A model generated the notes under the pieces. It was not told where the DNA came from and searched no databases. It was given only the letters and a program-made list of their open reading frames with translations. 64,000 nt of DNA. It comes from Polaribacter septentrionalilitoris (GTDB lineage: Bacteria > Bacteroidota > Bacteroidia > Flavobacteriales > Flavobacteriaceae). Both the position numbers and the translations under genes were made by a program. The number at the start of each line of letters is the position of its first letter. The stretch's first letter is position 1. Location of the stretch: NCBI RefSeq assembly GCF_009832745.1, contig NZ_VRMJ01000041.1:315001-379000 (forward strand). Reading direction: 5' to 3'. Shown in pieces: positions 8,090 through 15,419 of the stretch.

Positions 8090-9760
8090 TTAGAAAAGTC
8101 TATTACATAATTCTGCTGGAATTTGATAACTATCATTTATGTATTCTGTTTTGTCAAAAGCAATACTTTGAGAAAAGAATTGACCGTTGTAATATGTTCC
8201 AAATTCATATTGTTTATTCAATTCAATTTGTCTGATAGTAATACTACCTCTATATACATAACCAATATATCTCCAGTAACCATACGTTGGGTCTTTCATA
8301 TATAAAGGTACGGTAGGTTCTAATACTTTACCGTTACAAACCCCCTTGTAGCGAACAGTAACGTTTACTAATTTTGGTAGTTGAGATACTATATTTGATA
8401 CATCAATATTTACAGTTCCAGAACAAGGACTAAAAGCAGAAGATCTATAGATTTCATTTCCTTTTCGATATCTACTTCTTCCGCTGTAAACAACCATTTG
8501 AAGATCTCTTGAAGGTGCGTTTCTAATTTCAAAAGTTTGACCGTCATAGTACGTTTTTGTTTTTCCAGACCAGTAAGAAACTGATTGGTTTGTACCAGCG
8601 AAAACAAAATCAGTAAAAAGCGAATGTGAATTGCTTCTACTAACTCCATTCATAGATATAGCTATAGTAGCTAGTGGTGAATACACCCATCTACCACCTG
8701 TACGTCTCCAACCTCCATTAGGGCATCTTCTTCCATAATAATCTAAATTATACCAAGATAAATGAGTGGTAGTGTAAACAACTTCAAAATTATTATTAGC
8801 GTCTCTGGTAACAGTACCTTTTGTGTGATAATCCCATTTTCCATCATCTTTACTGTAAGACCAAATCGGAATTTCATCACCAACTTTAATGATATTTCCT
8901 GTCTCTGGATTAATGTAGTCTGATGCAACTTTCATTTTAATTGTTATCGGTTCAGAAAATTGCTTTACTTCTGTATTTCCTACTTTCATATCTACAGATA
9001 CAAATCCTGCAGTTTCAAAGTAAGCATCTTCTACTTTATTACCACTTTCGTCAGTAACTTCTTGTGGCATAAATCCACCTGGAAAAGAGGCAAGAGATTC
9101 AGGGTTACTACTATTAAAATGAACAACTTCACTTTCTAAAGCACCTCCTGAAATATCATTACCATTAATATCTTTAAACTTAGTACCAGCTTTTATTGAG
9201 ATTTCAGATTTTGTGCCAGCTTTTGAGCCTGATGTTTCAAAAGTAATATCATTACTTAGAGTATTATTAACTAAAGATTCTGTGCTTTTTATATAGTCTA
9301 TTCCGTTAGGAGTGTTGAGTTTGTTAACTACATTAGCACTTATTGTAGCAATTGAATCTGTACTTGATAAGAATACAGGAACAGTTGTAGTTAAATAATT
9401 ATCACCACTAATTTTTAACATAAATTCTACAGGGTCTCCAGTTGTGTTCTTATTTGGGTTTACAGCCAATGATATTGCTCCATTAACAACTTTTGCGGTG
9501 TTTGCGTCATTACCTGCATCTGTAACAATTTTATCGGCATCTGTACCAATTACTTCTACTTTTAAAACGTTTGATCCGTTTAGATTTGACTGATCTACAG
9601 GGTCGAAAATTTCTACTACTATTTGTTGTTTAAAAATAGAGTTGTTAAAAACAATGTCAAAGTCATCAGTAATCTCTTCAAAGCTTTTGCAAGAGCTAAT
9701 TATTGCTATCATAACGATAACAATAGAAAGTGATATTTTTAATAGTTTATTAGTTTTCAT
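8090..9760 (-). CDS. Large surface-exposed lipoprotein, function unknown
   Basis: A 556-residue lipoprotein: the N-terminal hydrophobic stretch ends in the lipobox IISSC with the lipidated Cys near residue 24. The next ~130 residues look like a beta-sandwich (VVEIFDPVDQSNLNGSNVL). A central segment (about 170-350) contains repeated Asn/Asp/Gly-rich strands ending in THLSWYNLDYYG. The C-terminal ~200 residues are rich in Tyr, Trp and Arg and hold four Cys (RRCPNGG, SPCSGT, GVCNGK, ELCNRL) that could form two disulfides. No catalytic motif is visible. It follows the barrel gene by 14 bases, so the two are one operon. Confidence 0.8.
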   Translation of the reverse strand: MKTNKLLKISLSIVIVMIAIISSCKSFEEITDDFDIVFNNSIFKQQIVVEIFDPVDQSNLNGSNVLKVEVIGTDADKIVTDAGNDANTAKVVNGAISLAVNPNKNTTGDPVEFMLKISGDNYLTTTVPVFLSSTDSIATISANVVNKLNTPNGIDYIKSTESLVNNTLSNDITFETSGSKAGTKSEISIKAGTKFKDINGNDISGGALESEVVHFNSSNPESLASFPGGFMPQEVTDESGNKVEDAYFETAGFVSVDMKVGNTEVKQFSEPITIKMKVASDYINPETGNIIKVGDEIPIWSYSKDDGKWDYHTKGTVTRDANNNFEVVYTTTHLSWYNLDYYGRRCPNGGWRRTGGRWVYSPLATIAISMNGVSRSNSHSLFTDFVFAGTNQSVSYWSGKTKTYYDGQTFEIRNAPSRDLQMVVYSGRSRYRKGNEIYRSSAFSPCSGTVNIDVSNIVSQLPKLVNVTVRYKGVCNGKVLEPTVPLYMKDPTYGYWRYIGYVYRGSITIRQIELNKQYEFGTYYNGQFFSQSIAFDKTEYINDSYQIPAELCNRLF

Positions 9761-9774
9761 AATTTTTCTTTTTT

Positions 9775-10455
9775 TTAGAATTTATAGGCTAGTCTGAATT
9801 GTAATCTTGGTATAAATTTGAAACTTTCAAGTGATTCTTGAAGATTTTCTTCCTGAGAAGCTGTAGGTGCTAGTAGTTTAGAAGCAGTTAAGTCTACAGT
9901 GGGTGCAGAAGTAATATATGTGCCCAATTCTATACCAAAACCTAATCTTTTCTTTGGTATAGCTCTACCAAAACCGATTCCTACATACGGAGCCATACCA
10001 CTCCAATTTACATCTGCTATTATTTCACCAACATCTTGTTTTGTTATGGTTACAGATCCTACTACAACATCTTCTGTATACGTAAAAACAGAATTTAAAT
10101 TAACTTTAGATAAGATGCCTATCCCTGTAGTAAGTTTAAATGATGAGTTTTTAAAGGGTAAATACTCAATACCTAAATCTATAATACCCACTTCTAGATT
10201 GGCAAGCAAGTCTACTTTGTCACCATCTAAGTCTAAATCTTTTTGTTCGAAATCTTCAAGTTTAAATGAGTGCCAAACGACTTTTGCATTTAGTTTTGGA
10301 CTCAGTTTTCTAGCATACTCTAAACCTAGCCCAGGTGATCCAAATGAAATGGCAAAAGCATTCTTTTTTTCTTTTGCTAATTCATTTTCTTGTGATGAAA
10401 TTCTTGCATAGAAGCAAATGCAGAAAATACACAGAAATAGTGTTTTAATTTTCAT
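9775..10455 (-). CDS. Small outer-membrane beta-barrel-like protein
   Basis: A 226-residue protein with a signal peptide (MKIKTLFLCIFCICFYA, cleavage near ISSQ). It is built of alternating strands typical of an 8-10-stranded barrel and ends in the aromatic FRLAYKF expected for BAM-inserted proteins. Strand-like blocks are FAISFGSPGLGLEYARKL, IDLGIEYLPFK and YVGIGFGRAI. The family is not recognised. It precedes the lipoprotein by 14 bases, so a barrel-lipoprotein pair in the outer membrane is the likely arrangement. Confidence 0.75.
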   Translation of the reverse strand: MKIKTLFLCIFCICFYARISSQENELAKEKKNAFAISFGSPGLGLEYARKLSPKLNAKVVWHSFKLEDFEQKDLDLDGDKVDLLANLEVGIIDLGIEYLPFKNSSFKLTTGIGILSKVNLNSVFTYTEDVVVGSVTITKQDVGEIIADVNWSGMAPYVGIGFGRAIPKKRLGFGIELGTYITSAPTVDLTASKLLAPTASQEENLQESLESFKFIPRLQFRLAYKF

Positions 10456-10494
10456 AGTTTAATTTTTTTTGTTAATTTTTATTAAAATATTGGT

Positions 10495-10524
10495 CAAAAG
10501 TAAAGTTTATTTAAATAAAAACAA
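10495..10524 (-). promoter_or_regulatory. Promoter of the barrel-lipoprotein operon
   Basis: On the minus strand: TTG (10524-10522), 19-base spacer, TACTTTTG (10502-10495). This fits the Bacteroidota consensus TTG-N17-23-TAnnTTTG closely. The leader to the ATG at 10455 is about 35 bases. Confidence 0.7.
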
Positions 10525-10525
10525 G

Positions 10526-10540
10526 TACTCATGATGAGTA
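10526..10540. promoter_or_regulatory. Candidate operator, palindrome TACTCAT-G-ATGAGTA
   Basis: A perfect 7-bp inverted repeat with a single central base. It sits immediately upstream of the -33 TTG of the barrel-lipoprotein promoter, the usual place for an activator such as a response regulator. The binding protein is unknown. Confidence 0.45.
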
Positions 10541-10575
10541 TTTTTAACTTTTTTTCTACCTATTTGTAGGTATTT

Positions 10576-13386
10576 TTATAAAAACCCTCTTCTAAAAAAA
10601 TTATAAATGGAGGCAAAATCTGCAGATAATGTAAATCTTATTTTTTGTGGGTAGGCACCTTGTGTTATTTCCCAGCCGTTATTTGAATACAAAGGGAAAT
10701 ATACTTCTAGAATCTCATGAACAAAATTGAAACGAATTCCGTTTTCATAAGCAAAATAAATAGGTTGTTTTCTGTTTTTTAGAAATGCAACATTATTGTA
10801 AAATTCTAACCAGCGCCATAGCCCAATACTTGAGTTGGTAGAAATCATATATTGATTTGCAAACCTAGTTGGTAATACTGATTTAAAACCTCCTTCTGCA
10901 ATTATAAATTGTTGACTAAAAAAACCAGAACTTTCAGAACGACCTAAATAGTTTAGCTGAAATAAATAATCATTTGCTCTATCTAAACCAAAGCTAAAGT
11001 AATTACCAAGGGTGTTATTGCTAAAAAAAGTACCTGCATAAAATCTAAAATCTAATTGAGTGTCTGATGTGTTTAACGTTCTGTATCTTAAATCTATGGC
11101 TGCTTTAGAGAAATTCCTAGCCAATTCGGCACTAAAACTATATCTAAATTCCTTAATAATATCAGGATTCATAAAACTATATCTTAAGCTTAATACGTTA
11201 TAGTTATCTTCTGATGTTTTTAAAACTCCTGGAGCAACTTCTTTGTCTATATGTAGTAGTTTTAAACTTAAAAACTCTGTAGATGCATCTCTTAATGTTT
11301 TTCTTTTGAAAACCATGTTTACATAGGGAACAAGTGATTTGTATGATAAATTGGGGGCATAATCAAGAGTGCCTCCTTGTAAACCATATTCAATTTTGTA
11401 GATATTTGTTTTCTCGAAAAACTGATTGTATTTCAGAGAAAACGAACCAATTACGCTTTGACTTTTTGTGGCATAAGCTGGAGCAAATTTAAATTCGAAG
11501 TTTCTTTTTATTAGTGGCCTATTATGAAGTTTTAAACCTAAAATTAAACCATTGTAAAAATTATAACTAGCTTCTGGTTGATAAAATATTTGATTATAGT
11601 TAGGGTCGCTAACATCTTTTAGGAAAGAAAATTTAATAGGTTTGTTTAAAATCTTTTTTTCTATAGATTTCCAGTTGTCTAAAGTATTTAGTTCTGGGTA
11701 TAAATTCTCATAATTCAAAACAAAGTTGTCATAGTTTCCTTTTTTTATAAGAACTGTTTTGGTAGAATCTATATTAGAAATCCATTTTTTTATCTTAATT
11801 TCTTTATCTTTCAAAGCGTATAAAGCAACTGGAGTAGTAATGTTTCTTTTGTTTTTTATGGTAACTTCAAGACTATCTTTTTGGTTTTCTATCTTAGAAA
11901 TAGTATGATCAATTTTTTTATTGGTATTTAAGTAATCGTTGAAAAACCATCTAAGATCTTTATCGGTTTTAGAGGAGATAATTTTGTTGAAAGAATTGCT
12001 TGTTATTATTTTAAGCTGATTTTTTTGATATAGTTCTTTAATAGATTTTTTTAGAATACTATCGCCTACATAACCTTTTAAAAATCTAAAACCTAAACCT
12101 GCTTTGTATTTACTTACAATCTTTCTATTGAAATTAGAGAGTGAGTCAGCAGAAGTTGTTAAGGATTGGTCTAAAAACTTTCTTGCTGTAAATTGATATA
12201 AAAAAGGGTATTTGTCATTGTAATTTAATTTAGAAACGTTAAAAGTTCTCAATAACCAAGAGTCTGAAATTTTACCTAACAATTTTACTTCAGGATAAAA
12301 CCTTTCTACATATTCTATCATTAAATAGTTTTGTATTCCATCAATTAACCAATAGTCTTTTCTTTTGTTAAATAATAAAGTGTTTTCTATATACTTTCTA
12401 GTTAGAGCTTTAAACATGGTTACATCCCATTTAAATGTATCAGAAAAAGGTCTTAGAAACTTTGGGAGTTGGTCTAATCCAAAAACAGGATTTTTCTTTT
12501 CTGTAGCTTCATCAATAAAGATGTCTACATGTGGGTATTTACCTAGATATTCTTGAATAAATAGTAATTCTCTGTTAAGAATGCTAGTTGTAAGATTAAA
12601 ACCTAGTTCTTTGTAGGAAATATCTGTGTGAACTGTTACTGTTTTTGTATTAAATTTTTTAAACTTCTTGTTTTTATCAATGTTTAAAATAATATCTGTT
12701 TTATTTTTTCCTACTAAATAGTAATTGTTTTTAGATTCTTTTTTTGTTTCATATTGGTAAAGATTACTTTCTAGAGTGTATTTTTTTGGCAGATTTATTT
12801 CAATATCAAAGTTGGTGCCACCTTCATACAAATCATCTATATTAAGATTGCTCATGAACTGCCAATCTTTGTCAAAAACTACAGGAGCCAAATACCAAAA
12901 CCGCAGATGATATCCTGTTTTAGTTTTTCCGTAGTTTGTAAACTTTGCATTAGCAACCTTTACAAGGTAGGTAATAGATATTTTTATTTTTGATTTTGGG
13001 TATAATGGACTGTTTAATGAAACCTCTAAAATATCTGCTTGATTTTTTAATTCTTTAAAAGAAACATTTTCAAAATCTACAGAAATACTTTTTACAATTG
13101 TATGCCCTAGGTCTTCTTTTTTTGCAAAATAAAGGTCTTTTCTATAGTCTTCAATAAAACGTTTTGATAATGGTGTTTTTCTATCTCTGTAACTATTGGG
13201 CCAGTTGTGAAAGTAAATACTGTTTAGAATTGAGTCTGAATTATTGTAATAAATGACTTCTTGCTGAATTTTTAGAATATCATTATCATCATCTAACTCC
13301 GCCTTGATGTTTATTGAGTTTTCTTGACAATTCACAATAGCAGATAATCCTAAAAAAACCACAAATATGTAAAAACGGAAATTCAA
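10576..13386 (-). CDS. M1-peptidase-like domain (zinc site lost) fused to an outer-membrane beta-barrel
   Basis: A 936-residue protein with signal peptide MNFRFYIFVVFLGLSAIVNC. Residues ~25-240 match the N-terminal saddle domain of M1 aminopeptidases (VIYYNNSDSILNSIYFHNW) and ~250-500 the gluzincin core. In the exact register of HEXXH-X18-E there is KALTR at 326-330 and Asp349 in WLIDG, so all zinc ligands are replaced and peptidase activity is unlikely. From ~590 it is a long series of amphipathic strands ending in an aromatic-rich C-terminus (FFRRGFL), an outer-membrane barrel. The start is TTG, directly after the nuclease stop; ATG is absent there and the signal peptide supports this start. 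Confidence 0.82.
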   Translation of the reverse strand: MNFRFYIFVVFLGLSAIVNCQENSINIKAELDDDNDILKIQQEVIYYNNSDSILNSIYFHNWPNSYRDRKTPLSKRFIEDYRKDLYFAKKEDLGHTIVKSISVDFENVSFKELKNQADILEVSLNSPLYPKSKIKISITYLVKVANAKFTNYGKTKTGYHLRFWYLAPVVFDKDWQFMSNLNIDDLYEGGTNFDIEINLPKKYTLESNLYQYETKKESKNNYYLVGKNKTDIILNIDKNKKFKKFNTKTVTVHTDISYKELGFNLTTSILNRELLFIQEYLGKYPHVDIFIDEATEKKNPVFGLDQLPKFLRPFSDTFKWDVTMFKALTRKYIENTLLFNKRKDYWLIDGIQNYLMIEYVERFYPEVKLLGKISDSWLLRTFNVSKLNYNDKYPFLYQFTARKFLDQSLTTSADSLSNFNRKIVSKYKAGLGFRFLKGYVGDSILKKSIKELYQKNQLKIITSNSFNKIISSKTDKDLRWFFNDYLNTNKKIDHTISKIENQKDSLEVTIKNKRNITTPVALYALKDKEIKIKKWISNIDSTKTVLIKKGNYDNFVLNYENLYPELNTLDNWKSIEKKILNKPIKFSFLKDVSDPNYNQIFYQPEASYNFYNGLILGLKLHNRPLIKRNFEFKFAPAYATKSQSVIGSFSLKYNQFFEKTNIYKIEYGLQGGTLDYAPNLSYKSLVPYVNMVFKRKTLRDASTEFLSLKLLHIDKEVAPGVLKTSEDNYNVLSLRYSFMNPDIIKEFRYSFSAELARNFSKAAIDLRYRTLNTSDTQLDFRFYAGTFFSNNTLGNYFSFGLDRANDYLFQLNYLGRSESSGFFSQQFIIAEGGFKSVLPTRFANQYMISTNSSIGLWRWLEFYNNVAFLKNRKQPIYFAYENGIRFNFVHEILEVYFPLYSNNGWEITQGAYPQKIRFTLSADFASIYNFFRRGFL

Positions 13387-14658
13387 TTATATTTTAATAA
13401 TTTTTTTGGGTTGTAAAGAATCTGCAGTAAGATAATAAACTCCTTTAGAAAACGATGTTAAATTAATGCTTATTTCTTTTTGATTGTTTATCTCTATTGA
13501 TTTTACTTTTTGACCCAAGTGATTGTAAATGGTGATAGATTTTAAATTTATGTCTGAGACTTGTATAAATAAATAATCTTTTACAATGTTAGAATTTAAA
13601 AATTTAATGGAAGTTGTATTATAAATTGATAGCGTATTAGCAACTTGTAAATCTAAAGTTATTGGTAAATGATCGCTAAATTGATACAAAGCATTTCGTA
13701 AGTTCTGAGAGAATTCTCCTAAACATGTTGTGTTACTAACAAAAGAATTGTAGCAATTACCATTATTACCAATGGTTTTATATGATTCTGGCTTGTAATA
13801 TAAATTATTGTTTTTGGTTAAGTTTTCTGAAATTAGTATAAAATCAAAACGATCGTCCATACCGCCTCCAGAACCGTCACTTAAAGAAGAGCTTCTGGTA
13901 GATTGTGAATGAACATCAGCAAATGAGCTGTTGTTCCAAAAATATGTAGAATCGTAGTCGTCATTAAAATAATCTTTGTTGTCATCAGGAAAAGCAGGAC
14001 ATAAACGATTCACAGGATCTATTATTTTTATAGGATTTGAACTGTTGGTTATTGTCTGAAAACCACTTTCATTACTGGTGTAAAAATTAAAATCTCCTGC
14101 AAATAACACATAGCTATTTGTTGGTAACCTATCTAATTCTCTTGTAAAAGTTGTAGCGGATGAATTTCTTTTTTCTCTATTGTCTTGCCCTCTAGAAGCC
14201 TTTAAATGTGTTACGAAAACTTCTATTCTTACAGGGTTTGAGTTACCAGATTCAACCTTAACTTTAAAGGTATAATGATTAATGTCTCTTATCCGTGTTG
14301 GAATAACGCTGGTTTGTTCTAATTCTAACTTGGCGGAATTATAATACACCATTTGCAACAAGTTTGTTGCAGGTGACTCACTGTATTTAAAAGGTGTTTT
14401 TTTAAAACTTTGTTTAAATGGTAAAATAGCATTTGTATAAAGATAATCAGAAGCCGTTTCATTTTTTAGTTCACAAACCATAAATAAATCTGGTTGAACA
14501 GTTTCTAATATAGTTTTTAAACGTGGAGTTCTATTCTGACTTTCTGTATCAGAATTATAATTTAATATATTGTAAAACATAGCTTTTATGGTGTTTTGCC
14601 CAAAGAAGGAGATAGACCAAAAGCACAGAACAAACAAAGAAGCCTTTTTAATTAGCAT
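13387..14658 (-). CDS. Secreted endonuclease/exonuclease/phosphatase-family nuclease with T9SS sorting domain
   Basis: A 423-residue exported hydrolase. A signal peptide (MLIKKASLFVLCFWSISFFG) precedes an EEP fold with the metal and catalytic motifs FMVCELKNE, FAGDFNFYTS, DDRFDFILIS and FSDHLPITLDL. The last ~75 residues are a type A type IX secretion C-terminal domain (NLKSITIYNHLGQKV ... LTSFSKGVYYLTAD ... KKIIKI), so the mature nuclease should be released or anchored at the cell surface. Extracellular DNA or phosphoester substrate use is inference. One base separates it from the LOG gene and zero from the dead peptidase gene: a tight operon. Confidence 0.88.
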   Translation of the reverse strand: MLIKKASLFVLCFWSISFFGQNTIKAMFYNILNYNSDTESQNRTPRLKTILETVQPDLFMVCELKNETASDYLYTNAILPFKQSFKKTPFKYSESPATNLLQMVYYNSAKLELEQTSVIPTRIRDINHYTFKVKVESGNSNPVRIEVFVTHLKASRGQDNREKRNSSATTFTRELDRLPTNSYVLFAGDFNFYTSNESGFQTITNSSNPIKIIDPVNRLCPAFPDDNKDYFNDDYDSTYFWNNSSFADVHSQSTRSSSLSDGSGGGMDDRFDFILISENLTKNNNLYYKPESYKTIGNNGNCYNSFVSNTTCLGEFSQNLRNALYQFSDHLPITLDLQVANTLSIYNTTSIKFLNSNIVKDYLFIQVSDINLKSITIYNHLGQKVKSIEINNQKEISINLTSFSKGVYYLTADSLQPKKIIKI

Positions 14659-14659
14659 C

Positions 14660-15367
14660 TTAAAAATTAGGTTTTAATTGATATTTAGAGTAGAATTTAT
14701 TTAAGTGATCAATAGCTTCATCTGCTGTGTCTACTACTCTAAAAAGATCTAAGTCTTTTTCACTGATATTACCTTCTTCTAAAAGAGTGTTTTTAATCCA
14801 ATCTATTAATCCAGACCAGAATTTTTTACCAACTAAAACAATAGGGAAACGTCCTATTTTATTAGTTTGAATTAATGTAATTGCTTCAAAAAGTTCGTCC
14901 ATGGTTCCAAAACCACCAGGCATTACAATAAACCCTTGAGAATATTTTACAAACATCACTTTTCGAACAAAAAAGTAATCAAAGTCTAAGCTTTTATCAG
15001 AATCTATCCATGGATTATCATGTTGTTCAAAAGGTAGTTCTATGTTTAATCCAACAGAAATCCCTTTTCCTCGTTTTGCTCCTTTGTTACCAGCTTCCAT
15101 AATTCCTGGTCCACCACCTGTAATTACGCCATAACCATTTTGAGTCAATTTAAAGGCGACTTCTTCTGCTAATTTATAATATGGGTGGTTTGGTTTTGTT
15201 CTTGCTGAACCAAAAATAGAAACAGAAGGTCCTATTTTACTTAACTTTTCATATCCTTCAACAAATTCTGCCATAATCTTAAATATGGCCCAAGAGTCGT
15301 TAGTTTTTATTTCGTTCCAAGTTTTTTGTTCAAGTTTTTCTCTTATTTTTCTATCGTCATTCGTCAT
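14660..15367 (-). CDS. LOG/TIGR00730 family Rossmann-fold protein
   Basis: A 235-residue member of the LONELY GUY family, which hydrolyses nucleoside 5'-monophosphates to base and ribose phosphate (cytokinin riboside monophosphates in the founding members). The two nucleotide-binding signatures are GGGPGIMEAGNKGA (from about 84) and PGGFGTMDELFE (from about 150). It is cytoplasmic with no signal. It is 52 bases downstream of uvrA and one base upstream of the nuclease gene. In bacteria the physiological role is often unclear; a nucleotide-pool function is plausible. Confidence 0.93.
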   Translation of the reverse strand: MTNDDRKIREKLEQKTWNEIKTNDSWAIFKIMAEFVEGYEKLSKIGPSVSIFGSARTKPNHPYYKLAEEVAFKLTQNGYGVITGGGPGIMEAGNKGAKRGKGISVGLNIELPFEQHDNPWIDSDKSLDFDYFFVRKVMFVKYSQGFIVMPGGFGTMDELFEAITLIQTNKIGRFPIVLVGKKFWSGLIDWIKNTLLEEGNISEKDLDLFRVVDTADEAIDHLNKFYSKYQLKPNF

Positions 15368-15419
15368 ATTCGTGTTTTTTTTTGTATTAAAATCTTATTC
15401 TTTAAAAAAGAAATGCTTG

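Noticed and set aside
10557..10572. Hairpin TACCTA-TTTG-TAGGTA as terminator of the peptidase-barrel gene
   Set aside because: The T-run lies on the plus-strand side; for the minus-strand gene the following bases are A-rich, so it would not terminate that transcript.
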